Source of the DNA: an uncultured Eubacteriales bacterium
GTDB taxonomy: Bacteria > Bacillota > Clostridia > Oscillospirales > CAG-272
Length of the DNA stretch: 61,735 bases
NCBI GenBank assembly: GCA_900549725.1
Contig: URPL01000010.1
Coordinates: 1-61,735 of the forward strand
Reading direction: 5' to 3'
In this document: piece by piece, positions 50,658 to 58,605 of the stretch
Position numbering within the stretch: position 1 is the first letter of the stretch
How the letters are laid out: every line of letters starts with the position of its first letter
Notes under the pieces: generated by a model
What the model saw: only the letters and a program-made list of their open reading frames with translations
Told to the model about the DNA's origin: nothing
The model's database searches: none
Translations under genes and position numbers: made by a program

Positions 50658-52604
50658 ATGCTTGATTTTTTGAGAGTCGCCGCTGCCGTTCCGCCCCTTG
50701 CGGTCGGAGATGTGAAAACAAATACGGCGCAGATTTTGAATATGGCAAAAAAAGCGCACGAAGAGGGCGCGCAGGTCGTCGTTTTTCCGGAGCTTTCCCT
50801 GTGCGGATATACCTGCGGCGATCTGTTTTTTCAGCAGGCGCTGCTGCAGGGCGTGAAGGAGGGGCTCGCGTTTTTGCTTTCGCAAACGGCGGAGCTTCCC
50901 GCGGCGATTTTGGTCGGGTTGCCCCTTGCGGTGGGCGGCGCGCTTTACAGCTGCGCGGCGGTGCTTTGCCGCGGTGAGGTGCTCGGCGTTGTGCCGAAGA
51001 CCTTTTTGCCGACCTATTCGGAATTTTATGAGCATCGCTGGTTCTCCTCTGCCGCCGGGCTGCAAACGGATACTCTGAGCCCGCGGGAGCTCGGGATCGA
51101 GGCATACCAGTCGCGCTCTGTGCCATTTGGCACGGATCTTTTGTTCCGCTTTGGCGATATATCTTTCGGAATTGAGCTGTGCGAGGATCTTTGGGCGCCC
51201 ATTCCCCCGAGCAGCACGCTTGCGCTGCGCGGCGCAGAGGTGATTTTCAATCTTTCCGCAAGCAATGAAACCATTGCAAAGCGCGCCTATCGCCGCAGTC
51301 TTGTCAGCATGCAGTCCGCCGCGCAGCTCGGCGCGTATGTGTATGTTTCCGCGGGCTGCACGGAATCCACCACCGATCTGATTTTTTCCGGGCACAGTAT
51401 TATTTGCGAGAGCGGGAAACTTCTGCGCGAGAACGCAAAAACGATCGATACGGACTATGTGCTCTGCGCCGATATTGATCTTGGCAGGCTGCGCGCCGAC
51501 CGCCTGAAAAACAAAACCTTTTCCCAAAGTGCGGCGCTTTGCCGCAGGGACATGCGCACCGTGTGCGCCGAGGCACTGCCTGCCCCCGATGATTTTTCCT
51601 ATTATCCGCTGGAAAAAATGCCGTTCGTGCCGCACAGCGAGGCGGATCGGCAAAAGCGCTGCGCCGATATTTTCGAGATGCAGGTCATGGCGCTGAAAAA
51701 GCGCATGGAGCATACCGGCAGCCGCCCCGTGATCGGCATTTCCGGCGGGCTTGATTCCACCCTGGCGCTGCTTGTCAGCGCAGAGGCGGCGCGGCGCGCA
51801 GGGCGGGCAATGCAGGATGTCGTCGGCATCACAATGCCCTGCTTCGGCACGACTGACCGCACCTATCAAAACGCCCTGACCCTGATGAAAGCGCTCGGCA
51901 TCACCTGCGTTGAAATTCCGATTTCGGCTGCCGTTGAGCAGCATTTTGCCGATATCGGTCAGCCGCGCGACCGCCTTGATCTGACCTTTGAAAACGCGCA
52001 GGCGCGGGAGAGGACGCAGGTCCTGATGGATTATGCGGGAAGGGTCGGCGGCTTTGTCGTCGGCACGGGAGATCTGAGCGAGCTGGCGCTTGGCTGGTGC
52101 ACCTATAATGCGGACCATATGAGCATGTACGGCGTGAATGCGGGCGTGCCGAAAACGCTGGTGCGTTGGATGATCGACAGCATTCGCAAATACGATGTGT
52201 TTGCGGGCTGCGCCGCCGTTTTGGAGGATATTCTGGATACGCCCATCAGCCCCGAGCTGCTCCCGCCCGATGCAGGCGGAAGGATCGCGCAAAAGACGGA
52301 GCAGATCGTCGGCCCTTATGTTCTGCATGACTTTTTCCTGTATTATGTCGTGCGCTACGGTTTTTCCCCGGAGAAAATTTTCGCGCTTGCCTGCGCCGCC
52401 TTTGCGGGCGAATTTGAAAAAGAGACGATAAAGAAATGGCTCGTTTCGTTTTATCGCCGTTTCTTTTCGCAGCAGTTCAAGCGCAGCTGCCTGCCCGACG
52501 GCGTGAAAATCGGCAGCATCTGCCTCTCCCCGCGCGGGGATTGGCGCATGCCGAGCGACGCCTGCGCCGCGCTGTGGATTGCTCAGGCAGAAGCGCTTTT
52601 GTAA
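50658..52604 (+). CDS. nadE: Glutamine-dependent NAD synthetase
   Basis: A 648-residue two-domain enzyme making NAD from deamido-NAD. The N-terminal nitrilase-type glutaminase has its triad at Glu45 (FPELSLCGY), Lys114 (PKTFLPTY) and Cys175 (GIELCEDLW). The C-terminal synthetase has the PP-loop SGGLDSTLALL and GTGDLSELALGWCTYN. Ammonia passes between sites in this class. AAGGAGG precedes the ATG. Its end is marked by a strong terminator. Confidence 0.96.
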   Translation: MLDFLRVAAAVPPLAVGDVKTNTAQILNMAKKAHEEGAQVVVFPELSLCGYTCGDLFFQQALLQGVKEGLAFLLSQTAELPAAILVGLPLAVGGALYSCAAVLCRGEVLGVVPKTFLPTYSEFYEHRWFSSAAGLQTDTLSPRELGIEAYQSRSVPFGTDLLFRFGDISFGIELCEDLWAPIPPSSTLALRGAEVIFNLSASNETIAKRAYRRSLVSMQSAAQLGAYVYVSAGCTESTTDLIFSGHSIICESGKLLRENAKTIDTDYVLCADIDLGRLRADRLKNKTFSQSAALCRRDMRTVCAEALPAPDDFSYYPLEKMPFVPHSEADRQKRCADIFEMQVMALKKRMEHTGSRPVIGISGGLDSTLALLVSAEAARRAGRAMQDVVGITMPCFGTTDRTYQNALTLMKALGITCVEIPISAAVEQHFADIGQPRDRLDLTFENAQARERTQVLMDYAGRVGGFVVGTGDLSELALGWCTYNADHMSMYGVNAGVPKTLVRWMIDSIRKYDVFAGCAAVLEDILDTPISPELLPPDAGGRIAQKTEQIVGPYVLHDFFLYYVVRYGFSPEKIFALACAAFAGEFEKETIKKWLVSFYRRFFSQQFKRSCLPDGVKIGSICLSPRGDWRMPSDACAALWIAQAEALL

Positions 52605-52615
52605 ACCAAAGAAAT

Positions 52616-52649
52616 AAAAATTGCCGCGAGTTCATCGCGGCAATTTTTT
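52616..52649. terminator. Bidirectional terminator between nadE and the TraX-like gene
   Basis: Nine-base GC-rich stem TTGCCGCGA / TCGCGGCAA (52621-52629, 52635-52643) with A5 before and T6 after, so it works in both directions. Confidence 0.88.
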
Positions 52650-53376
52650 ATTTCAGGAGGCGCACAAGGGATAAAAGCAGCAGATGCAGCGGATAAAACC
52701 AATAGAAGAAGCGGCTGCTGCGCTTTGCGGGGCGCGGCTCGCTTTCCGTATAGCGGCGCAAAAACGGCACGGCAAGCAAAAATCCGAAGCGCCACAGGTG
52801 CTCGGCGGGGGCGGTGACAAGCCCCGGAAGAACCCAAAGCAAAAGCCCGAGCAGCACAAAGCAGCGGATCTGCATTTTTCGGTCGCGGCACATGCCGAAT
52901 GCCAGCACCCATAAGATGCCGAGATAGTTCCAGTTTGCGGGGATCGCAAGCACGCAAAGCCCGAAAATCAGCAGCAGTTTGACGGCGGGCGAAAGCTTTT
53001 CCTGCCTTTGCACAAGCAGCGCGCATGCCCCGAGCGCCTCGGAAAACAGCACGCTCGTCGCCTCGAAAAAGCCGTAGGAAAAGCAAAGAATATAGGGAAC
53101 ATGGGAAAGCAGCGCGAAGAAAAACAATCGCCTGCAATAGGCGCCCTTACAGCGGCTGTGCTCAAAGCCGCGCGCGATGCAGAAGAAAAACAGCGGCGCG
53201 CTGATTCCGCCGGGAATTTTGAAAAGCAGGCGCAAAAGAGTATGCTGCGGCACGAAAAGCGTTACAATATGGTCAAACAGCATAAACCAAAGCGCGATCA
53301 GCTTCAGCGTCTGCCCGCCGAGCGCGATATTCTTTTTCTCCGCCCCGATCGGCAGCGCGGGAAGTGCCCGTGTCAT
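52648..53376 (-). CDS. TraX-family integral membrane protein
   Basis: A 242-residue protein with about seven or eight hydrophobic segments. TLKLIALWFMLFDHIVTLF at the start, followed by PGGISAPLFFFCIARGFEHS, is the pattern of TraX-like proteins, relatives of membrane acyltransferases. TraX acetylates F-pilin, but chromosomal Firmicute copies have no known substrate and no conjugation genes are nearby. AAAGGGGGC lies before the ATG. It stands alone between two terminator/promoter boundaries. Confidence 0.8.
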   Translation of the reverse strand: MTRALPALPIGAEKKNIALGGQTLKLIALWFMLFDHIVTLFVPQHTLLRLLFKIPGGISAPLFFFCIARGFEHSRCKGAYCRRLFFFALLSHVPYILCFSYGFFEATSVLFSEALGACALLVQRQEKLSPAVKLLLIFGLCVLAIPANWNYLGILWVLAFGMCRDRKMQIRCFVLLGLLLWVLPGLVTAPAEHLWRFGFLLAVPFLRRYTESEPRPAKRSSRFFYWFYPLHLLLLSLVRLLK

Positions 53377-53484
53377 ACTGTATGCCCCCTTTCATTGCAG
53401 CCATTGTACGGCGCGGCGGGGCAGGAAGTATTCAAAAAAAGGTAAGGGAAATGTAAAAAATACGCGGCGGGGGCGGCGCCGCTC

Positions 53485-53513
53485 TTGCATCCCGCTTTTT
53501 TCGGCGGTATAAT
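53485..53513 (+). promoter_or_regulatory. Promoter of the two-component operon
   Basis: TTGCAT (53485-53490), 17 bases, TATAAT (53508-53513), 37 bases before the response regulator start. Confidence 0.72.
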
Positions 53514-53550
53514 AGGATGGAAAGAAAAAACGGCAAAGGACTGTGACGCA

Positions 53551-54207
53551 ATGATTCGGATTTTGATTGTGGAGGACGACCCCAATATCGCAAAGACGAT
53601 AACGGCGACGCTGGCGGTTGTCGGATACGGCAGCGACCTGTGCGAAAACGGGGAAGAGGCGGTGCGCCTGTGCGCGCAGAACAGCTATGACCTTGTTCTT
53701 TTGGATGTGATGCTGCCGGGCATGGACGGTTTTTCCGTGATGGAGCAGATTCGCTATCGGGAAATTCCCGTGATTTTTTTAACGGCAAAGCAGAATGTCA
53801 GCGACAAGGTGCAGGGGCTGCGCCTGGGCGCGGAGGATTATATCGTAAAGCCGTTTGAGGCGCTGGAGCTGCTTGCCCGCATTGAGGTGGTGCTGCGGCG
53901 CTTTCACCGCAATGCAACCGTTTTGAAATACGGCGATATCGCGGTGGATCTCGAAAAGCACACGGTGCAAAAGGGAGGCAGCGAGGTCTCTTTGACCCCG
54001 AAGGAATTCGATATGCTCGTGTTCTTTTTGCAGAACAAGGATGTGGCGATTTCCCGCGAGCGGCTGCTTGCAACGGTTTGGGGCTATGAATTTCAGGGTG
54101 AGACACGCACGGTGGATATTCATATTCAGCAGCTGCGTAAAAAGCTCGGGCTTGCCGCTGCGCTGAAAACCGTGCCGAAGCTCGGCTATCGGTTGGAGGG
54201 GGAGTGA
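53551..54207 (+). CDS. OmpR/PhoB-family response regulator
   Basis: A 218-residue regulator. Receiver domain: VEDD pocket at residues 7-10, phospho-acceptor Asp52 (LVLLDVMLPGMDG) and switch Lys in EDYIVKPFEA. C-terminal winged helix: LTPKEFDMLVFFLQNK, TVWGYEFQGETRTVDIHIQQLRKKLG, ending LGYRLEGE. It probably regulates its own operon, which also carries the kinase and a membrane-anchored protein. The ATG at 53551 was chosen over an upstream ATG at 53485 because the promoter -35 starts at that point. Confidence 0.93.
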   Translation: MIRILIVEDDPNIAKTITATLAVVGYGSDLCENGEEAVRLCAQNSYDLVLLDVMLPGMDGFSVMEQIRYREIPVIFLTAKQNVSDKVQGLRLGAEDYIVKPFEALELLARIEVVLRRFHRNATVLKYGDIAVDLEKHTVQKGGSEVSLTPKEFDMLVFFLQNKDVAISRERLLATVWGYEFQGETRTVDIHIQQLRKKLGLAAALKTVPKLGYRLEGE

Positions 54208-54211
54208 GGGC

Positions 54212-55681
54212 TTGCGGCTTTGGCAGAAGGTGTTTCTGATCGCGCTTGCGCTTGTGCTGACGGCGCTGAATTTCTGCGGCATTTTTATCTGCCGCCGATA
54301 TTATTCCTCGATCATGACGCAGCAGGCGCAGCATCTGCAGGCGCAGCAGGCGCAATGGCTCGGGGAGCTTGCGGCGGTGCTGCAATATGAAAAAAGCACG
54401 GCGGATCTTCCGACCATGGACGACGCCGAGCTGCTTGCGGCGGCGAAGCGCCAGCTTTCCGAGCTTTCCGACGGGGTGCAGGGCTGCTTTCTCCTGCCGA
54501 ATTCCGAGCGGGCGCAAACGGACGGCTATCAAACGGAATTTGAGCAGGCGGCGCTTGCCGCACAGGGGGAAAACACGGCGGTTTTGACGCTGCACGACGA
54601 AAATGCTTCCAGGCGCCGCGTGCTGACGAGCGCCGCATGGTTCACGGTGGACGGCGTGCGGTGCCGCGTGCTGATGCAGAAGGATTGCACCGCGCAGCTT
54701 GCGGATTACCTGCGGCAGCTTTCCCTGATCCGCTATATTGCGCTCGGCGTATCTGCGGCGGGGGCGGTAATTTTGATGCTGCTTGTCATGGTGCTGCTGG
54801 CGCCGCAGCGCCGCGCCGACCGCGCGCTGCAAAGCATCGCGCAGGGAAACTATGCGGTCTTTCTTGCGGAAAAGGGCAGCCCGGAAAACCGCGCGCTTGC
54901 GCAGGCGATCAATGAGGTCGCGCATGCCACGCAGGAAAGGGTGGAGCATCTCGAATCGCTGGCAAGCGAGCGGCAGCAGTTTGTCGATGCGCTTGCGCAT
55001 GAAATGAAAACGCCGCTGACCTCCATCCTTTGCTTTGCCGATCTTTTGCGCATTCGCAGAGTGGTGCCGGATGAAGAGAGGGTGGAGCAGGCGGGCATTA
55101 TCGTGGAGGAGGCGCGCAGGCTCAAGGGGCTTTCGGGCAAGCTTTTGGAGCTTGCAAGCGCCTCCCGCGGGAAGCTTGAGCTGGAAAGCACGGCGCTGCC
55201 GGAGCTGTTTTTACAGGTGCAGTCGGGCTGTGCGGCGCTGCTTGCGCCGCGCTCGATTCGTCTTGTCGTTTCCGCGGCAAAGTGCCGCGTGATGGTGGAT
55301 CGGGAGCTGTTTTTATCCGTGCTTTATAATCTTATCGATAACGCGCAGAAGGCATCAAAGGACGGCGCCGTGATTTTTTTGCAAAGCGAATACAAAAACC
55401 GTGCCGTTACCATCACAGTCGCCGATCACGGCATCGGCATGACGGCGCAGCAGGCAAAGCATGTGTTTGAGCCGTTTTATATGGCGGATAAATCCCGCTC
55501 CCGCAAAAGCGGCGGCGCCGGGCTCGGGCTTGCGCTTTGCGCGGAGATCGCCCGCCGCCACGGCGCTGCGATCCGCGTGCGCAGTGTGCCGGGCAAGGGC
55601 ACGGCTGTTTTTCTGCATATGCCGGCGCAGCCGCTGCAGAGCGGGAAAGGCGGGCAGTCAAAAGGAGGGACGGGAGAATGA
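54212..55681 (+). CDS. Sensor histidine kinase, HAMP-type
   Basis: A 489-residue kinase. Span 1 (about 7-27) and span 2 (about 177-197) enclose an outer domain of some 145 residues, followed by a HAMP linker. Phosphorylated His263 lies in LAHEMKTPLTSIL. ATPase boxes are LYNLIDNAQKAS, ADHGIGM and SGGAGLGLALC. The outer domain shows no known ligand fold. The start is a TTG four bases after the regulator stop, with GGAGGGGGAG placed in that gene's end. Confidence 0.92.
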   Translation: MRLWQKVFLIALALVLTALNFCGIFICRRYYSSIMTQQAQHLQAQQAQWLGELAAVLQYEKSTADLPTMDDAELLAAAKRQLSELSDGVQGCFLLPNSERAQTDGYQTEFEQAALAAQGENTAVLTLHDENASRRRVLTSAAWFTVDGVRCRVLMQKDCTAQLADYLRQLSLIRYIALGVSAAGAVILMLLVMVLLAPQRRADRALQSIAQGNYAVFLAEKGSPENRALAQAINEVAHATQERVEHLESLASERQQFVDALAHEMKTPLTSILCFADLLRIRRVVPDEERVEQAGIIVEEARRLKGLSGKLLELASASRGKLELESTALPELFLQVQSGCAALLAPRSIRLVVSAAKCRVMVDRELFLSVLYNLIDNAQKASKDGAVIFLQSEYKNRAVTITVADHGIGMTAQQAKHVFEPFYMADKSRSRKSGGAGLGLALCAEIARRHGAAIRVRSVPGKGTAVFLHMPAQPLQSGKGGQSKGGTGE

Positions 55682-56568
55682 GGCGGGTCTTATCTCAGAT
55701 TTTATTTGCCGTTTTAACGGCAGCACTTATGCTTTGCGGTTATTTTGCCGCGCCGCTGCTCGGTGTCCGTTTTGCCGTCCCGAGCCTTTCCGGGGAAAAA
55801 GAAACGGGGGCAACCGGGGCTGAAATCGCGGCGGCAAGCCCTGCGCAAAGCCCGCTGTATACCTTTTGGGAGAGGGGCAAGATTTCTGCGGATGAAACCG
55901 AATACGGCGGGCGGTATTTCTCGGACGAATATGATTTGAAGCATTTGGTGCCGCTGATCAATGTTCTGTGCCGCGGCGCTTCCGCCGAGGACGGAGATGC
56001 GCTTTGGCGGGAGGACGGAATTACATTTGTCAATGGGTATACGATCCAGCGCCTGTACCGATGCGCGTCGTTTTCCTGTGACGGAGTGATCGGCAGCGCC
56101 GTCGCTTACGGGCCGGGCGGCATTGTTTGCACCGGAGATGATACCTACACGGAAAGCGGCACCAAGGAGGAGCAGCAGGAAAATCTGCGGCAGATTCTGC
56201 TTGCGCTTCGGGCAATGCGCAAGGATCAGGATGCAATGGGGCATGCGCCCTTTTCCGATCTGCTTGGCGCGGCGCAGTATATAGACGATTCCATGGCCTC
56301 CATGCTGTTTTTCCTGCTGTGTGACGGGAAGATGCAGATATATCATGACGGCAGACTCTATTATCTCGCCTTTTCCGATCGGGATATGGATCAAACGCTG
56401 TACCTGGCGCTGAATCTTGGCGAGCGGAAAATTATCGGCATAAATCTTTTATATCAGGTCGCGGCATACGGCGGAGAAATTTGGGCGGACGAGAGCAGGG
56501 ATGCGAACACGGCACAGAGCCGGGATATCGATACGGCGGAGAACATCGGCGTTTCTGCGGAAAATTGA
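55678..56568 (+). CDS. Membrane-anchored protein of unknown function, third gene of the two-component operon
   Basis: A 296-residue protein starting in the ATGA overlap with the kinase stop, so its amount is tied to the kinase. An N-terminal span (LSQILFAVLTAALMLCGYFAAPLLG) looks like an uncleaved anchor or signal peptide. The outer part begins with an Ala/Gly/Thr-rich linker and has an acidic globular domain (YFSDEYDLKHLVPLINVLC, FSDRDMDQTLYLALNLGERKIIG). I recognise no family. Its place suggests an accessory sensor or an output made with the regulator. Confidence 0.82.
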   Translation: MRRVLSQILFAVLTAALMLCGYFAAPLLGVRFAVPSLSGEKETGATGAEIAAASPAQSPLYTFWERGKISADETEYGGRYFSDEYDLKHLVPLINVLCRGASAEDGDALWREDGITFVNGYTIQRLYRCASFSCDGVIGSAVAYGPGGIVCTGDDTYTESGTKEEQQENLRQILLALRAMRKDQDAMGHAPFSDLLGAAQYIDDSMASMLFFLLCDGKMQIYHDGRLYYLAFSDRDMDQTLYLALNLGERKIIGINLLYQVAAYGGEIWADESRDANTAQSRDIDTAENIGVSAEN

Positions 56569-56593
56569 GAGGAAAAATTGTTTGCGGTTTTCC

Positions 56594-56621
56594 TTGTTTT
56601 CTCGGCGGGATGTGGTATAAT
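56594..56621 (+). promoter_or_regulatory. Promoter of the PHP / thioredoxin operon
   Basis: TTGTTT (56594-56599) with a 16-base spacer before a perfect TATAAT (56616-56621). The -35 match is modest. Confidence 0.55.
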
Positions 56622-56655
56622 ATCTCAGTAAGATCTTCATGAATGGGGAAAAACG

Positions 56656-57555
56656 GTGAATACTGAATTTGGGGGCGGGGTGCAGATGGGCGCGCTTTGG
56701 TGCGATTTGCATACGCATTCCGTTTTTTCCGACGGCACCGAAACGCCGCAGGCGCTGATTTTGGCTGCAAAGCAGCTCGGGCTCGGCGCCGTTGCCCTGT
56801 GCGACCATAATGTGATCGACGGGCTCCCGTCGTTTTTGCAGGCGGGCGCGCGCTGCGGCATCCGCGCGGTGCCGGGGGTGGAGCTGAGCACGGAGTTTGC
56901 ACAAAAAGAGCTGCATATTCTTGCCTTGTTTGTGCCAAAGAGTGCCTATGGGGCGATTCGGGAACGGCTTGCCGCATTCCATTTGCGCAAGGAGGAAAGC
57001 AATCGCCGCCTCATCGCCGCCCTTGCAAGAGATGGATATAAAATCGATTATGATGCGCTCAAGGCCGAGCGCCCCGGCTGCATCAATCGCGCCGTTATCG
57101 GCGCGCAGCTGTGCCGACAAGGCTATTGCGGCAGCGTTTCGGAAGCATTTTCCCGCTTTCTTTCGGAGCAGGCGGGGTATTATCAGCCGCCGCGGCGGCC
57201 CGACGCGCTTGACACCGTTCGCTTTGTGCAAAAAATCGGTGCGGTGAGCGTTTTGGCGCATCCGCTGCTCAGCGCGCCGCAAAGCCTTTTGCGGGAGTTT
57301 TTACCCAAAGCACGCGCCTGCGGGCTGGACGCCATGGAAACGGAATATGCGTTGTTTGACAAAGCGGAAAGAGCATGTGCGGCGGCACTCGCCGCGCAAT
57401 ACGGGCTTTTGCAAAGCGGCGGCTCGGATTTTCACGGGGCAAATCGCCCGCAGGTGGCTTTGGGGAGCGGCAAGGGAGACCTGCATGTGCCCATGGCAAT
57501 GTATGAGGAGCTCAATGCGCGCCATCTGCAAAAAGCAAAGGAGGCGGAACAATGA
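56656..57555 (+). CDS. PHP-domain metal-dependent phosphoesterase (TrpH/YciV type)
   Basis: A protein of up to 299 residues with the four PHP motifs: DLHTHSVFSDGTETP, CDHNVIDGL, PGVELST and the C-terminal GGSDFHG. Known relatives remove phosphate from 3'-phospho-AMP-like nucleotides or trim short RNA, so a nucleotide phosphatase role is likely. The GTG at 56656 has GGGGA nearby, but the ATG at 56686 follows a G-rich purine tract and is a good alternative. The stop overlaps the next ATG (ATGA). Confidence 0.88.
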   Translation: MNTEFGGGVQMGALWCDLHTHSVFSDGTETPQALILAAKQLGLGAVALCDHNVIDGLPSFLQAGARCGIRAVPGVELSTEFAQKELHILALFVPKSAYGAIRERLAAFHLRKEESNRRLIAALARDGYKIDYDALKAERPGCINRAVIGAQLCRQGYCGSVSEAFSRFLSEQAGYYQPPRRPDALDTVRFVQKIGAVSVLAHPLLSAPQSLLREFLPKARACGLDAMETEYALFDKAERACAAALAAQYGLLQSGGSDFHGANRPQVALGSGKGDLHVPMAMYEELNARHLQKAKEAEQ

Positions 57556-57752
57556 AAATTACGCTGAATCCCGATCCCGAAATCGTTGCAGTTGTAAAAG
57601 AGGGGCTGAAGCGCACGGGAGGCTATTGCCCCTGCCGGCGGGAGAGAACCGAGGAATATCGGTGCATGTGCGAGGAATTTCGCCGCCAGATTGCAGATCC
57701 TTCGTTTGAGGGCTTCTGCCATTGCATGCTGTATTATAAATCCAAAGAATAA
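57552..57752 (+). CDS. Mini ferredoxin-thioredoxin reductase catalytic subunit-like protein
   Basis: A 66-residue protein with the three paired-cysteine motifs of the ferredoxin-thioredoxin reductase catalytic chain: Cys26-Pro-Cys28, Cys38-Met-Cys40 and Cys56-His-Cys58. By analogy one set binds a 4Fe-4S cluster and Cys28 with Cys58 forms the redox disulfide. It is much shorter than plant and cyanobacterial chains, and the spacing between motifs differs (9 and 15 residues). A thioredoxin gene follows directly, which strongly supports the role. No variable subunit is present. Confidence 0.85.
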   Translation: MKITLNPDPEIVAVVKEGLKRTGGYCPCRRERTEEYRCMCEEFRRQIADPSFEGFCHCMLYYKSKE

Positions 57753-57780
57753 AAAGAAAAAATGAAAAGGAGAAAAAGCG

Positions 57781-58092
57781 TTGGAAAAGGTAATCACCGC
57801 AGAAAATTTCAACGAGGAGGTCGTGCAGGGGTCCCTGCCCGTGCTGCTTGATTTTTGGGCGGAATGGTGCGGCCCGTGCCGTATGCTTGCGCCCGTTGTG
57901 GCGGAAATTGCGCAGGAAAAGGCAGGCGCGCTTGTCGTCGGAAAGGTAAATGTCGATGAGGAGCGGGAGCTGGCTGCCCGTTTTTCAATCGAGAGCATTC
58001 CGACGGTGCTGCTGCTGCGGCAGGGCAAGGTTGTGGCAAAAAGCGTCGGTTATGTTACAAAGGAGCAGCTTTGCCGCAGCCTCGGGCTTTGA
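57781..58092 (+). CDS. trxA: Thioredoxin
   Basis: A 103-residue thioredoxin with the active site Cys30-Gly-Pro-Cys33 in FWAEWCGPCRM and the cis-proline region SIESIPTVLLL. It should accept electrons from the ferredoxin-thioredoxin reductase-like protein just upstream and reduce protein disulfides in the cytoplasm. The start is TTG, with AAAGGAG at a suitable distance. It lies 28 bases after that gene and before a strong terminator. Confidence 0.94.
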   Translation: MEKVITAENFNEEVVQGSLPVLLDFWAEWCGPCRMLAPVVAEIAQEKAGALVVGKVNVDEERELAARFSIESIPTVLLLRQGKVVAKSVGYVTKEQLCRSLGL

Positions 58093-58100
58093 AAAAGCAA

Positions 58101-58145
58101 ACGGCACTGCAAACCCTGGTTTGCAGTGCCGTAGTTCTTTTTGCG
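58101..58145. terminator. Terminator between thioredoxin and ireB
   Basis: Fifteen-base perfect stem (58101-58115 with 58118-58132), followed by AGTTCTTTTTG on the plus strand. The two genes converge here. Confidence 0.85.
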
Positions 58146-58148
58146 ATA

Positions 58149-58433
58149 TTATTGCGTCAGCCCGAGATAGTTGCGCACAAGCGCATTGAGCAGCTCGTCC
58201 CGGTCGATCTTGCGAATGAGGCTGCGGGCATTGTTGTAATTGGTGATATAGGTCGGGTCCTCGGTCAGGATATACCACACGATCTGATTGACGGGATTGT
58301 ACCCCTTGACGCTCAGGGAGCGATATACCGTCTCAAGGGTCTGCTTCATTTCTGCTTCTTTTGTCATTTCTTCATTGCCCTGTTTCTTATCCAAAGAAAA
58401 GGTGATTGTCTCGTCAATTTCTCTGCTTGCCAT
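58149..58433 (-). CDS. ireB: IreB-family regulatory phosphoprotein (UPF0297)
   Basis: A 94-residue cytoplasmic protein with the family sequence (FSLDKKQG, LETVYRSLSVKGYNPVNQIV, GYILTEDPTYIT-like block, then RKIDRDELLNALVRNYL). In Enterococcus IreB is phosphorylated by the Ser/Thr kinase IreK and limits cephalosporin resistance. In many Firmicutes it lies beside ruvX and the DUF1292 gene; neither is here. AAAGGAC precedes the ATG. Confidence 0.93.
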   Translation of the reverse strand: MASREIDETITFSLDKKQGNEEMTKEAEMKQTLETVYRSLSVKGYNPVNQIVWYILTEDPTYITNYNNARSLIRKIDRDELLNALVRNYLGLTQ

Positions 58434-58507
58434 AGCCCATTGTCCTTTCAGAAGCGATATACAGCACCGAAAATCACAGTCGACCTTTTTCCGTACCCCA
58501 TATGTTA

Positions 58508-58536
58508 ATCATACTCTTATTTCGGATCGAATGCAA
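58508..58536 (-). promoter_or_regulatory. Promoter of ireB
   Basis: Minus strand TTGCAT (58536-58531), 17 bases, TATGAT (58513-58508), about 70 bases before the start codon. Confidence 0.65.
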
Positions 58537-58605
58537 GAGGATTTTACGATGTTAATAAATTATTTCAAAAATTTTCATTTTTCCATAAGGAGTCGGCACT
58601 GCGTT

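Noticed and set aside
52648..53376. TraX-like protein as sign of a conjugative element
   Set aside because: No relaxase, type IV secretion or integrase genes are around it; chromosomal TraX-like genes are common.
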